Notes: generated by a model from the letters alone, not told the origin. 64,000 bases of DNA from Janthinobacterium sp. PAMC25594 (GCF_019443505.1 NZ_CP080377.1:2108001-2172000); one strand, 5' to 3'. Counted from the first letter of the stretch, positions 27,809-36,608 are shown. Translations and numbers: made by a program.

Positions 27809-28792
27809 TTACAGGCCCGCAGGCAAAGGCAGCGCCTCCGCCCGAGCAAGCCGCAACAGCGCTTCCTCCAGGACCATGCGGGCGGTCGCGGCGGCGTGCC
27901 CCAACTGCTCATGCAACAGCGCGTCGGCCACATTGCGCGACGAGCATTGTTCGCTGTAACGCTCGAAGCTGTTGATCATCAACAGGATCTCCGTCAGATG
28001 GCGCGGGCATTCACAGTGGACCGTACTGCTGGCCGCCGCCAGCTCCGCCAACGCCCGGTCGTCGAAGCGGCGCGGGGCCGGCGCCGCCGGCCGCTGCCGC
28101 GCAAGCTGAGCTTGCGCCAAGGGCAACGCAGCCAGCGCCGCCTGGCACAGCAACACTATTTCTGCAACATCGTTGGGTACGCGCGCAAGCAGGCAGCCCT
28201 GAGCGCGCAACTGGCGTATGGTCGCGCTGGCGCCGAAACGGTACAACACCACCACCGCCATCCCCAGTTTTTGACGCAGCGCGCCAATCGCCGGCACCAC
28301 GCCCTCATCGAGTTCCGATATTTCCATCAACAGCAGTTGCGCGCCAGTGCCAGGCCATGTCGCTGCCGCCTCGTCCAGATTCTGAAAGTGGGCGACGATA
28401 TCGAGCGCCAGTAACTCTCGCCCGCCGACGGCCAGGCGTCGCGCCAGTGCCGTGCCCATCAGTGCCAGGCGCATAGGTTGCAAAGGCTGCAAAGGCACAC
28501 CAGGCTCGGGTACCAACGCAAACTGGCCTAATTGTTCCAACTGCAGCTTCGCCAGCGCGCCAATTGGATGGCCCTGGTCGACCAGTTGCTTCATCAGCCG
28601 CAGCCGACGAACCTGATCCTCGGAATACAAACGCTGGCCATGCGCGCTACGCCCGGTATCGGAGATGCCGTAACGACGCTCCCACACGCGCAACGTTTCA
28701 ACCGGCAAGCCAGCAAGTCTGGCAGCGACCCCGCTGCGATATTGAACAGGCTGACTGTTGTCGGACTGAGGAGGAAGTAAAGATAGCACCAT
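27809..28792 (-). CDS. MerR-family regulator, LitR/CarH-like cluster regulator
   Basis: A 327-residue protein. The MerR helix-turn-helix occupies residues ~17-85 (RSGVAARLAGLPVETLRVWERRYGI, RLYSEDQVRRLRLMKQLVD). The remaining ~230 residues resemble the C-terminal part of LitR/CarH-type regulators, but the DxHxxG cobalamin motif is not evident. A Cys-rich segment (VHCECPRHL, then YSEQCSS) near residue 265 could bind metal or haem. It probably binds the AATGAACC boxes, one of which is in its own promoter. Light sensing by this protein is inference; the BLUF protein next to it is an alternative sensor. Confidence 0.85.
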   Translation of the reverse strand: MVLSLLPPQSDNSQPVQYRSGVAARLAGLPVETLRVWERRYGISDTGRSAHGQRLYSEDQVRRLRLMKQLVDQGHPIGALAKLQLEQLGQFALVPEPGVPLQPLQPMRLALMGTALARRLAVGGRELLALDIVAHFQNLDEAAATWPGTGAQLLLMEISELDEGVVPAIGALRQKLGMAVVVLYRFGASATIRQLRAQGCLLARVPNDVAEIVLLCQAALAALPLAQAQLARQRPAAPAPRRFDDRALAELAAASSTVHCECPRHLTEILLMINSFERYSEQCSSRNVADALLHEQLGHAAATARMVLEEALLRLARAEALPLPAGL

Positions 28793-28797
28793 AACTC

Positions 28798-28813
28798 GAA
28801 CCGATAATGAACC
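28798..28813 (-). promoter_or_regulatory. AATGAACC box in the MerR gene promoter
   Basis: GAACCGATAATGAACC holds two half-sites directly upstream of the MerR start codon at 28792, suggesting autoregulation. The remaining ~210 bases up to the BLUF gene contain AT-rich promoter-like sequence but no gene I can support. Confidence 0.5.
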
Positions 28814-29026
28814 TATAATTCCTGATTATATCGCGCAATCGGCAGATAACAGATGAAAATCGCCGAAGACACCGCTACAAATCCAGTTCATCGCGACGCC
28901 AACTCTCAGTGAGCCGGGAACAGACTCGACTGTTTTGCGAGTTAAATGCAACAACATTCAACATGAACCCGCCGCAAGCGGCTGATGCCTCGACGGCTTC
29001 GGTGCAGATGCGATGGCGCGTCGCCC

Positions 29027-29452
29027 TTATGCCCGACCAAGGACCGCAGCGCCAGCCATCAACTCGTCGACCAGCGAGAGCGAACTGGCTCCGCCAAGCG
29101 CGAACGGATCGAACTCGGGCAGCATCGAGTACCGCAGCAGCGTGCCCGGATTGAGCTTGTCGAGGTTGGTCTGTCCCATCGTCCAGCCAGCGTAGCGACG
29201 CTCGCTCATTTCTTCGTAGTGCAGCAGTGTTACGCCTGTGTGTCGTGTATCGGCGAGTATGCGGGCATACAGGATATTGACCTGTTCGCGTCCTCCTTCG
29301 ATCAGCTGCAGGTAAAACCGTTCGCTGTGGCACAGGACGCCGGTTATGCCGCTGGATGGATTGTGGCGGCGGGACTGCTGGAGTATGGCGCCGATGGTAG
29401 CGACATCGATAGTGCCCGCAGCGCGGCTGGCATAGAGTAAACGGACGAGCAT
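29027..29452 (-). CDS. BLUF-domain blue-light photosensor
   Basis: A 141-residue protein that is almost only a BLUF domain. RLLYASRA holds the key Tyr, ILQQSRRHNPSSGITGVLCH carries the Asn-containing FAD loop, and FYLQLIEGGR has the key Gln. Trp is in YAGWTMG. Flavin binding and the Tyr-Gln switch are family knowledge. Short BLUF proteins signal through partner proteins; here the neighbouring MerR regulator is a natural candidate. It is 22 bases after folE on the same strand, so both are probably co-transcribed. Confidence 0.92.
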   Translation of the reverse strand: MLVRLLYASRAAGTIDVATIGAILQQSRRHNPSSGITGVLCHSERFYLQLIEGGREQVNILYARILADTRHTGVTLLHYEEMSERRYAGWTMGQTNLDKLNPGTLLRYSMLPEFDPFALGGASSLSLVDELMAGAAVLGRA

Positions 29453-29474
29453 GGGAACTCCTTGGGATGGTGTA

Positions 29475-30182
29475 TCAGCGTTTGATCAATGAGAGGAACT
29501 CCCGCCGCAGCGCGGGGTCCTTGAGGAAAGAACCGTGCATGACGCTATTGATCATACGCGCGTCATTGTCTTTAACGCCACGCCACTGCATGCAGAAGTG
29601 ATCGGCCTCCATGATCACGGCCAAACCGTCCGGCTTGACCTTTTCCTGCAGCAGTTCGGCCAACTGGACCACGGCTTCTTCCTGGATCTGCGGACGGCTC
29701 ATGATCCATCCCGCCAGCCGCGCATACTTGGACAGGCCAATCAGGTTGGAGTGCTGGTTGGGCATCACACCTATCCATACTTTGCCCATGACGGGGCACA
29801 AGTGGTGCGAACAGGCGCTGCGCACGGTGATCGGACCGATGATCATCAGCTCGTTCAGGTTGGCGGCGTTGGGAAATTCTGTCACGGGCGGCGGGGGGAT
29901 GTAACGCCCACCGAACACTTCCAGCAAATACATCTTGGCCACGCGGCGCGCCGTGTCCTGCGAGTTGTGGTCGTTGGCGGTGTCGATCACCAGACTCTCG
30001 AGCACGCCCTGCATGCGCAGGCTGACCTCGTCCAGCAGTTCATCCATTTCGCCGCTTTCGATGTAGTCGGCGATATTGTCGTTGGCGTGGAAACGGACAC
30101 CGCTTGCCATCAAGCGGGCGCGTATGCGTTCGGAGGCAGGTGTGCCGGCGACCCGGTAGTCAAGCTGCTTTTCATTCGTCAT
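29475..30182 (-). CDS. folE: GTP cyclohydrolase I
   Basis: A 235-residue enzyme with the family segments VRSACSHHLCPVMGKVWIG (zinc and substrate site), LSKYARLAGWIMSRPQIQE and ADHFCMQWRGVKD, and the conserved HNSQDTARRVAKMYLLEVFGG. It converts GTP to dihydroneopterin triphosphate for folate or other pterins. A second folE inside light-regulated clusters is commonly linked to pterin cofactors of photolyase/cryptochrome, but no photolyase gene is in this window. Start ATG 30182 follows AAGGAATT. Confidence 0.95.
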   Translation of the reverse strand: MTNEKQLDYRVAGTPASERIRARLMASGVRFHANDNIADYIESGEMDELLDEVSLRMQGVLESLVIDTANDHNSQDTARRVAKMYLLEVFGGRYIPPPPVTEFPNAANLNELMIIGPITVRSACSHHLCPVMGKVWIGVMPNQHSNLIGLSKYARLAGWIMSRPQIQEEAVVQLAELLQEKVKPDGLAVIMEADHFCMQWRGVKDNDARMINSVMHGSFLKDPALRREFLSLIKR

Positions 30183-30217
30183 GGGAATTCCTTGTTGTTA
30201 GTAGTGCGTTGTAGCGT

Positions 30218-30718
30218 TTAGCCGAGCAGGGACGGGTTGCGCTGCCAGATGCTGAAGCACAGCCCCCCGGCGAAGCTGACCCATGCCAGATAGGGCCATA
30301 GCAGCATGGCGGCGAGGCGTTCGCGGCAGCCGAAGAGTACGATGGTTGCCGCGATCATCAGCCACAACACAACGATGCACGCAAACGCCGCCGCGCCCAG
30401 ATGCCAGGCAAAGAATAGCCAGCTCCACAGTGCGTTGACAGCCAGCTGCGCCAGATAAAGCAGCAGCGCCGGGTAGGCGCGGCTTGCAGCGGTACGGCCG
30501 ACGCGCCAGGCGGCGATGGCCATCATCAGATACAGCAAGCTCCACACGGGACCGAACAGCCAGGCGGGCGGTGCCCAGCCGGGGCGGTCCAGTTGCGCAT
30601 AAAACACGGCCGCGTGGACGGAGGCGAACGCGCCCAGGGCTGCAAAAGCGGCGGTCAGCGCGATCCAGCCGGCCAACTGAAGCAATGCGCCCGGCTTCAT
30701 GGACTTGGCTCCGTTCAT
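30218..30718 (-). CDS. tspO: TspO/MBR-family tryptophan-rich membrane protein
   Basis: A 166-residue protein with five membrane helices and the family signatures RPGWAPPAWLFGPVWSLLYLMMAIAAW, then ALWSWLFFAWHLGAAAF and LLWPYLAWVSFAG. TspO proteins bind tetrapyrroles and affect oxidative or light-dependent responses. ATG 30718 has GGAGGAA upstream and overlaps the stop of the NTF2-like gene by 4 bases. Its presence fits a light/oxidative-stress gene set. Confidence 0.92.
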   Translation of the reverse strand: MNGAKSMKPGALLQLAGWIALTAAFAALGAFASVHAAVFYAQLDRPGWAPPAWLFGPVWSLLYLMMAIAAWRVGRTAASRAYPALLLYLAQLAVNALWSWLFFAWHLGAAAFACIVVLWLMIAATIVLFGCRERLAAMLLWPYLAWVSFAGGLCFSIWQRNPSLLG

Positions 30719-31164
30719 GCCTTCCTCCCCTTTGTTGCTGCATCGGGCAGCGGCACGCGGAAGCGGCTGCGCAGCCATCGGATCGGGGCGTCGATCAGTG
30801 GCAGCTTTTCCAGCAGCTCTTCGGCGGCATCCCAGTAGTCGCGGTGCATGAAGACCAGGCCGTCCGCATTGAAGCGCAAATGGCTGCCGCCGGATATCTC
30901 ATACGGCACGCCGCGCAAGTGGAACACGAATTGCCAGGTAACGAAGGCCTGGTCGCCCTGCACCACGCGCTCGTCGATGATGAAGCGCGGCTGCTCGGTG
31001 TGGACAAACATGTGGCGCAAGATAGCCTCTATCGCTGCAACGCCATATACATCGTTGAACGGATCGCGAAACTGCGCGTCCGCCGCGTAGAATTGGCCCG
31101 CCCGTCCAACGGTGTCCGGTGTCAGCGTGGCATACCATGCCAGCAGTGGTTGAGTATCGTTCAT
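30715..31164 (-). CDS. SnoaL/NTF2-like protein
   Basis: A 149-residue protein with the cone-shaped NTF2 fold signature: an N-terminal helix pair, YAADAQFRDPFNDVYG, FVTWQFVF and ISGGSHLRFNADGLVFMHRDYWDAAEE. Such proteins are common partners of CFA synthase, DUF1365 and FAD oxidoreductase genes in LitR-type clusters; a ligand is not known. The ATG overlaps nothing upstream, and the 3' end overlaps tspO (ATGA). A 110-bp gap separates it from the cfa gene and contains no gene. Confidence 0.85.
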   Translation of the reverse strand: MNDTQPLLAWYATLTPDTVGRAGQFYAADAQFRDPFNDVYGVAAIEAILRHMFVHTEQPRFIIDERVVQGDQAFVTWQFVFHLRGVPYEISGGSHLRFNADGLVFMHRDYWDAAEELLEKLPLIDAPIRWLRSRFRVPLPDAATKGRKA

Positions 31165-31273
31165 TTTTCCAGCAAAAAGTAAGTGATGGCGATGGGCCGG
31201 TTCAAGGGGCGCATGCGCGCCTGCCGAACATCAGCGTGACCTGGCCCAGGCGCCACAGCGACGTCATGGCCGA

Positions 31274-32479
31274 CTAGGCCTTCTGGAGCAGGAATTGCAC
31301 AACATCGGTTCGTCCCTCGTCAAAGGCAGCTTCGCAATAGGCGAAGTACATATGCCAGATCCGCATGAAGGGTTCGTCGAAACCCAGGCCCGCGATCTGC
31401 GGATGGTGTAGGCGGCAGCGAGCATCCCAGCGGCGCAGCGTTTCGGCGTAGTCGCGGCCGAAAGCGTGACGTTCGACTGGGCGCAGGCCGCTGCGGGCCG
31501 CCTGGCGTTCGAAACGTTCGACGCTGGGCAGCATTCCGCCGGGGAAAATGTACTGCTGGATGAAATCGGTGCTGCTGCGGTAGCGCGCAAAATGCTGTTC
31601 GCCGATGGTGATCGACTGTACCAGCGCCTGTGCACCGGGCTTTAGCCGCGCCGCGACGGTGCGGAAATACTGCGGCCAATACTGCTCGCCCACGGCCTCG
31701 AACATTTCAATCGACACCACGGCGTCGTACTCGCCACGCAGGTCACGGTAATCGCACAGCTCCAGCTGCACGCGGTCGTTCAGCCCCAGCGCCTGCACGC
31801 GGCGCTGCGCCACCTCCAGCTGCGACGGCGAAATCGTCACGCCATGCACGTGGATACCTTGCTGCGCGGCCTGCTCAGCAAAGCCACCCCAGCCGCAGCC
31901 GATTTCGAGCACGCGCTGGCCGGGCCGTAGCTGTAGCGTGTCGATGATACGCTGGTACTTGCGCCGCTGCGCGTCCTGCAGCGTCAGCTGGTAGTCGCCG
32001 TCGAACAGCGCGCTGGAATACGTCCAGCTGGGATCGAGCCAGAGCTGGTAGAAGTTGTTGCCGATGTCGTAATGCGCGTGGATGTTGCGCATGCTCCCCT
32101 TGCGCGTGTTGGGGCGCAGCCAGTGCCGCAGCCGGTACCAGCAGCGCGCCAGCGCACCGCCGAACACCAGCTGGTTCAGCGACGCTTCGTTGCGCAGCGC
32201 CAGGCGCAGCAGCGCGGTCAGGTCCGGCGTGCTGGCCCAGCCAGCCGCGTAGGCCTCGGCAAAACCGATGTCACCCGCGCGCAGGATGCGCTGGCAGGCG
32301 CGCCAGTCGTGCAGCTTGAGCGTCGCGCCGGAAGCCGCATGGGCGTCGCCGAACACCATGCGCGTATCGCAGGGGGTGATCAGTTCCAGGTGTCCGTGAC
32401 GGATATTGTTCAGTAGCCTGAGGAATAACCGCGCGCCGATGGGGGCGGACAGCGTGACGGTAGACAAGGTACGATTCAT
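31274..32479 (-). CDS. Cyclopropane-fatty-acyl-phospholipid synthase family
   Basis: A 401-residue methyltransferase. The N-terminal ~120 residues are the lipid-binding part. The SAM domain begins at HYDIGNNFYQLWLDPSWTYS, with the SAM motif VLEIGCGWGGFAEQAA and later EMFEAVGEQYWPQYF. It would transfer methyl groups to unsaturated phospholipid chains or make related furan/branched lipids in concert with DUF1365 and the FAD enzyme. It overlaps the DUF1365 stop by 4 bases (ATGA), so the three lipid genes form a tight unit. Confidence 0.93.
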   Translation of the reverse strand: MNRTLSTVTLSAPIGARLFLRLLNNIRHGHLELITPCDTRMVFGDAHAASGATLKLHDWRACQRILRAGDIGFAEAYAAGWASTPDLTALLRLALRNEASLNQLVFGGALARCWYRLRHWLRPNTRKGSMRNIHAHYDIGNNFYQLWLDPSWTYSSALFDGDYQLTLQDAQRRKYQRIIDTLQLRPGQRVLEIGCGWGGFAEQAAQQGIHVHGVTISPSQLEVAQRRVQALGLNDRVQLELCDYRDLRGEYDAVVSIEMFEAVGEQYWPQYFRTVAARLKPGAQALVQSITIGEQHFARYRSSTDFIQQYIFPGGMLPSVERFERQAARSGLRPVERHAFGRDYAETLRRWDARCRLHHPQIAGLGFDEPFMRIWHMYFAYCEAAFDEGRTDVVQFLLQKA

Positions 32480-33252
32480 CGGGCAGGCTCCTGGTGCACG
32501 GTGGTTTGATGAGAGGGGGCAGGCGGCTTGCTGAAAAACGGAACGTGTTTCAGCCAGAGCCTGAACGCCTGCCAGTGAATGCGGAACACGATGCCCAGCC
32601 CCAGCAGCGGATAGCGCAGCAGGGCACCAGCCAATGCGCTGTCGGTCATCGCCACGGGACGCCCGCTCAGCGCAGTGCGCAGTAGCATGCCGTCGCCGTC
32701 GTGATAGTCCAGCCCGGTGCAGTGGCTGGCACCGTCCAGGCGGAAACGAAAGCGGTAGTGTCCCTTGACCTCGCAGAACGGCGACACGTGCATCTGCTTG
32801 TCGGCAATAGCAGTGGCCGAGCCACCGGCCGTATGGGCGATACGCATCAGGTAGCGGTGACTTTCGCCGAAGGTGTTGTTGACCTCGGCCAGCACGGCGC
32901 GCAGCTGGCCAGCAGCGTCGTGGCAATGCCAGAAACTGACGGGATTGAACACATAGCCAGCGACGCGGGGAAAGGTTTGCAGCCAGATTTCGCCGTCGGC
33001 GTCGATGTGGTGGTCGCGCAGCAGAGCGCGCATCCATTGCTCCAGACTCGAACCATCGCGCGGGCCAAAATCACGCCGCCATATCGACAGCGGCCGCCAG
33101 CGGTCCACGCCGAACCAGCGCGAATGACATTCGTCCAGCCGGGCCAGGTTCAAGCGCACATAAAATAGTGGATAGACGAAACGGTGTGGCGCCGGACGCA
33201 GGCGCACATGCGTCACCTGGCCGTGCAAAAATTGGGCGGCAGGCTGCTTCAT
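32476..33252 (-). CDS. DUF1365 protein
   Basis: A 258-residue protein of DUF1365, with the typical start LHGQVTHVRLRPAPHRFVYPLFY, the segment VFNPVSFWHC and later VSPFCEVKGHYRFRF. It almost always sits between an FAD oxidoreductase and a CFA-type synthase, as here. Its function is unproven; a role in membrane lipid modification under light or singlet-oxygen stress is a reasonable inference. The start at 33252 overlaps the upstream stop (ATGA); an ATG 15 bases earlier is possible. Confidence 0.92.
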   Translation of the reverse strand: MKQPAAQFLHGQVTHVRLRPAPHRFVYPLFYVRLNLARLDECHSRWFGVDRWRPLSIWRRDFGPRDGSSLEQWMRALLRDHHIDADGEIWLQTFPRVAGYVFNPVSFWHCHDAAGQLRAVLAEVNNTFGESHRYLMRIAHTAGGSATAIADKQMHVSPFCEVKGHYRFRFRLDGASHCTGLDYHDGDGMLLRTALSGRPVAMTDSALAGALLRYPLLGLGIVFRIHWQAFRLWLKHVPFFSKPPAPSHQTTVHQEPAR

Positions 33253-34532
33253 GGCAGCACACTCCATGCTGGCGCCGTGTCGAATGCTGCGGCGATGCGC
33301 AGTGCCGATTTCAGGCCGTCTTCGTGGAAGCCGTAGCCGGTCCAGGCGCCGGCGAACCACGTACCGCCCTTGCCCTGGATTTGCGCCAGCTGCTGCTGTG
33401 CGCGCACGGTAGCCATGTCCATTACCGGGTGGGCGTAGTCGAACTTGGCAATCAGTTTACTCTCGGCCGGCAGGGTGTGTGGATTGAGCGTCACGATCAC
33501 CGGTGCCTCGAACGGCAATGCCTGCAGCTGGTTCAACCAGTAACTCACGCACACGGGACGCTGTCCGTCCGACTGCGCGCCCGCCAGGTAGTTCCAGGCC
33601 GACCAGACCTTGCGCCGCCGTGGCATAAGATTCGTGTCCGTGTGCAGGTAGGCCGTGTTGGGCTGGTAGCGCACGCCGCCGAGGATAGCGCGCTCTGTCT
33701 GGCTGGCGTCGTGCAACATGGCCAGCGTGGTCGGCGCGTGGGTAGCGAACACGACGGCGTCGAACTCGTCGGCGCCCGCGCTATTGCTCCACACCTGCAT
33801 CCGGCCTGCGCTGCGCCGCACGGAAAACACCGGCATGTTCAGACGAATGTCAGGCAGCGTGGCGGCGATCTTGTGGACATAGTGGCGGGCTCCGCCTGCG
33901 ACCGTGCGCCACTGCGGACGGTCGTTGACCTGCAACAGACCGTGGTTCAGACAGAAACGCAAGAAGGTCGCCGCAGGAAATTGCAATATATCGCTTGGCG
34001 AACTGGACCATATTGCCGCCGCCATCGGCAGCAGGTAGGCGTCGCGGAAGCGCGCGCCATAGCCCTGCTGCTGCAGAAGCTGTCCCAGCGTCAGCACTGT
34101 CTGGTTCGAGCATTGCAGAAAGCGCTCCGCGTTGCGGTTGAAATGCAGGATGTCCCACAGCATGCGCAGGAAGGAAGGTGAGCCGGCGTTGAGCCGCTGC
34201 GCAAACACGGTATCGAGGCTGGAGCCTGCCCATTCCAGCGCTCCGCCGTCCATGGACACGCCGAACGACATGTCGCTGGCGATGCTGTCGACACCCAGCT
34301 CGTCGAACAGCGCCACAAGGTTGGGATAGGTGCGCTCGTTATAGACCAGAAAGCCCGTATCGACGCCGTGGCAGCGCCCTTCCAGCGTCACGTCCACGGT
34401 GTTGGTGTGGCCGCCAAGATAGCCGGCGGCCTCGAACAGCACGACGTCGTGCTTGCGGTTGAGGAAATAGGCGCTGACCAGACCTGAAATGCCTGAGCCG
34501 ATGATAGCGATGCGTTTGCGTGGCGGGTTCAT
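33249..34532 (-). CDS. FAD-dependent amine-oxidase-like oxidoreductase
   Basis: A 427-residue flavoprotein with IAIIGSGISGLVSAYFL at residues 8-24, LFEAAGYLGGHTNTVDV, and a C-terminal WFAGAWTGYGFHEDGLKSAL. These mark the NAD(P)-binding oxidoreductase family paired with DUF1365 and CFA synthase. It is the first gene of a minus-strand run reaching at least to cfa. Substrate unknown, likely a membrane lipid. It is divergent from the TetR gene; the 95-bp spacer contains AT-rich promoter sequence. Confidence 0.9.
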   Translation of the reverse strand: MNPPRKRIAIIGSGISGLVSAYFLNRKHDVVLFEAAGYLGGHTNTVDVTLEGRCHGVDTGFLVYNERTYPNLVALFDELGVDSIASDMSFGVSMDGGALEWAGSSLDTVFAQRLNAGSPSFLRMLWDILHFNRNAERFLQCSNQTVLTLGQLLQQQGYGARFRDAYLLPMAAAIWSSSPSDILQFPAATFLRFCLNHGLLQVNDRPQWRTVAGGARHYVHKIAATLPDIRLNMPVFSVRRSAGRMQVWSNSAGADEFDAVVFATHAPTTLAMLHDASQTERAILGGVRYQPNTAYLHTDTNLMPRRRKVWSAWNYLAGAQSDGQRPVCVSYWLNQLQALPFEAPVIVTLNPHTLPAESKLIAKFDYAHPVMDMATVRAQQQLAQIQGKGGTWFAGAWTGYGFHEDGLKSALRIAAAFDTAPAWSVLP

Positions 34533-34602
34533 GTAGTTTTGTTGATTATTCTGAGCATTTTTTACTGGCGTGCTAATATTACTACCTTCAAATAATAAAA
34601 GC

Positions 34603-34614
34603 TACTGATTAGTA
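34603..34614 (+). promoter_or_regulatory. TACTGATTAGTA inverted repeat before the TetR gene
   Basis: Arms TACT and AGTA around GATT lie 14 bases before the ATG at 34628, in an AT-rich region. A TetR operator for autoregulation, or control of the divergent oxidoreductase gene, is plausible but unproven. Confidence 0.35.
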
Positions 34615-34627
34615 TCGAAAATTACCA

Positions 34628-35233
34628 ATGAGTATCCTTCCAAGACTAAGCTTTAAAAATCAAGCATTTAAGCTGCGCGAGAACGCCATCCTCGATGCCG
34701 CGACGGCAGTACTGAGCCAAAAAGGCTATGACTTGATGACCATGGATGACGTCGCCGGTACGGTCGGCATCTCCAAACCCAGCCTTTACAAGCACTTCAA
34801 ATCAAAGGAGGAGCTAATCGGTGAGGCGCTAATACGACTGCTCGACGGCGCGCTCGAGTATGTCGCCGCGCTAGACACCGCACTCAGTCCGCTGCAGAAA
34901 TTGTCAGCCCTGCTCGAGTGGGCGCTGCGGGTGCGCCTGGACGGCGGACTGCCGTTCCTGCCATCGACCAGCCCGCACGTGCGCGACATGTTGATCCGCA
35001 ATGTGAAGTACATGCTGCGAGTAATGAAACTGAACCGGCAGCTGGAGGCCTTGGTGAAGCTGGCGCAGCAGCAGGGGCAATTGAACCGCGAACTGCCCAC
35101 AGACGTTGTACTGTTCAGCTATTACTCTCGAACCTGTGACCCTGCGGTCGAGTATTTGCAAAAATACAGCAAGATGGTGACTGAGGATATCGTGCGCCAT
35201 ATGCTCAAAGTATCGTTTGAAGGCTTGAAGTGA
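34628..35233 (+). CDS. TetR-family transcriptional regulator
   Basis: A 201-residue regulator. The helix-turn-helix is in residues ~15-62 (ILDAATAVLSQKGYDLMTMDDVA, then GISKPSLYKHFKSKEELIGEAL). The C-terminal ligand-binding part is helical and not assignable. Its stop overlaps the GTG start of the AMP-ligase gene (GTGA), so it heads the photoactive-yellow-protein operon and may control it. A phenolic or acyl ligand such as p-coumarate would be a natural effector but this is speculation. Confidence 0.92.
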   Translation: MSILPRLSFKNQAFKLRENAILDAATAVLSQKGYDLMTMDDVAGTVGISKPSLYKHFKSKEELIGEALIRLLDGALEYVAALDTALSPLQKLSALLEWALRVRLDGGLPFLPSTSPHVRDMLIRNVKYMLRVMKLNRQLEALVKLAQQQGQLNRELPTDVVLFSYYSRTCDPAVEYLQKYSKMVTEDIVRHMLKVSFEGLK

Positions 35234-36489
35234 AACAGACTCAAGCACCCTACCCGCACTGCGCCAACTGGTGGCACGACGGGGCGCTGCTGCGCCGTTT
35301 TGTGTCGGACCTCATGCATGCTGAATTGCTCATGATGCGGCGTGGGAGCGCCGGCTTGCCGTCGTTGCCGTGGACCGATGGCCTGCAGCTGGAAGCTGAC
35401 TTGGGTATCGATTCACTGGAGCGCTACACCCTTGCGACGGCGCTGTCCGCTTGCCTGCATCTGCACGAGAGTGGCGCCGACCAGGCGTTGCTGGGGTGCA
35501 CGACGCTCGAGCAGTGGATCGCCTGCGCCAGTAACGGTCTGGACCAGTACAGCGCCGAGCTGAGCTTTACAAGCTCCGGCAGCAGCGGCGTGCCCAAGTC
35601 CTGCCCCCAAAAACTCGACATGCTATGGCAAGAGGCGTGCTTTTTCGCAGCACAACTGGCGCATGCGCGGCGCGTCATTTATACCGTTCCTGCGCATCAC
35701 ATTTATGGCTTCCTGTTCAGCGTGCTACTCCCACTGGCATGCGGCCCGGTGCGCGCCTCGCTGGTCGATGCGAGAAATATGCTTCCGATGGAGTTGATCG
35801 TGCAGACCACGGACGGGGACGTGATCATCGGTTACCCGGAACTTTGGTCCGCCGTTGCCCGACACGCCCCCATTTGGCCTAGTGGTGTTACGGGCGTGAC
35901 GTCGACCGCGCCATGCCCGCCCGACCTGGCGCTGCAACTGACGGCGTCCGGCTTGTCTATGATAGAAGTATACGGTAGCAGCGAAACCGCAGGTGTGGGC
36001 TGGCGCACCGATGCGCGCAGGCCCTATGTCTTGCTGCCGCACTGGCGGCGCTCCGCGTCCGCCGACGCTTTGGTGCGCCAGGCACCCGACGGCGCCGAGC
36101 TCCACTGCGAATGCCAGGATCAGATCGACTGGCAGGGCGAGAATAGTTTCGTACCAGTGGGCCGGCGCGACCAGGCAGTGCAAGTCGGTGGTACGAACGT
36201 TTATCCGGCGCAGGTGGCAGAGATGCTCAAGCGCCATCCTGGCGTAAGCGAAGCCCACGTGCGGCTGATGCGTGCGGACGAAGGGCAGCGGCTGAAGGCG
36301 TTCGTGGTGGCCGCACAATTCGACGGAGCCGACCGCCTGCCGGATCAGTTGGCGTCCTGGGTCAGGGACCGTTTGCCGCCTGCAGCGCGCCCAGTGTCGT
36401 TCACGGTCGGTGCCGCTCTGCCAGTGAACCTGCAGGGTAAGCTTACCGATTGGATCATCAGCGATGGTCCAGGTGCAGATGGACCGTAA
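35230..36489 (+). CDS. ACP-like domain fused to AMP-dependent ligase (PYP chromophore type)
   Basis: A 419-residue protein. Residues ~15-100 resemble an acyl carrier protein, with LGIDSLER holding a possible phosphopantetheine Ser62. Residues ~108-415 are an ANL adenylating enzyme: SSGSSGVPK (115-123), VYGSSETAGVGW (248-258), GRRD (311-314) and NLQGKLTDW with catalytic Lys404. In PYP operons such ligases activate p-coumarate; here the chromophore acid may be loaded on the enzyme's own carrier domain. No tyrosine ammonia lyase is visible in the window. Start is GTG overlapping the tetR stop. The PYP gene follows after 119 bases. Confidence 0.82.
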   Translation: MKQTQAPYPHCANWWHDGALLRRFVSDLMHAELLMMRRGSAGLPSLPWTDGLQLEADLGIDSLERYTLATALSACLHLHESGADQALLGCTTLEQWIACASNGLDQYSAELSFTSSGSSGVPKSCPQKLDMLWQEACFFAAQLAHARRVIYTVPAHHIYGFLFSVLLPLACGPVRASLVDARNMLPMELIVQTTDGDVIIGYPELWSAVARHAPIWPSGVTGVTSTAPCPPDLALQLTASGLSMIEVYGSSETAGVGWRTDARRPYVLLPHWRRSASADALVRQAPDGAELHCECQDQIDWQGENSFVPVGRRDQAVQVGGTNVYPAQVAEMLKRHPGVSEAHVRLMRADEGQRLKAFVVAAQFDGADRLPDQLASWVRDRLPPAARPVSFTVGAALPVNLQGKLTDWIISDGPGADGP

Positions 36490-36608
36490 TATGGATGGAC
36501 AAGCCACGCTTGTATGGACCCGCTGCTGGGTGAGGCTTGGAGACACTATACAGCTTGATTAACACGATAACAGAGATCCTCTTGCGATCCGTACAGGAGT
36601 TGGCAACA

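Noticed and set aside
33168..34181. 337-codon plus-strand open frame
   Set aside because: Antisense to the FAD oxidoreductase, which has clear motifs on the minus strand.
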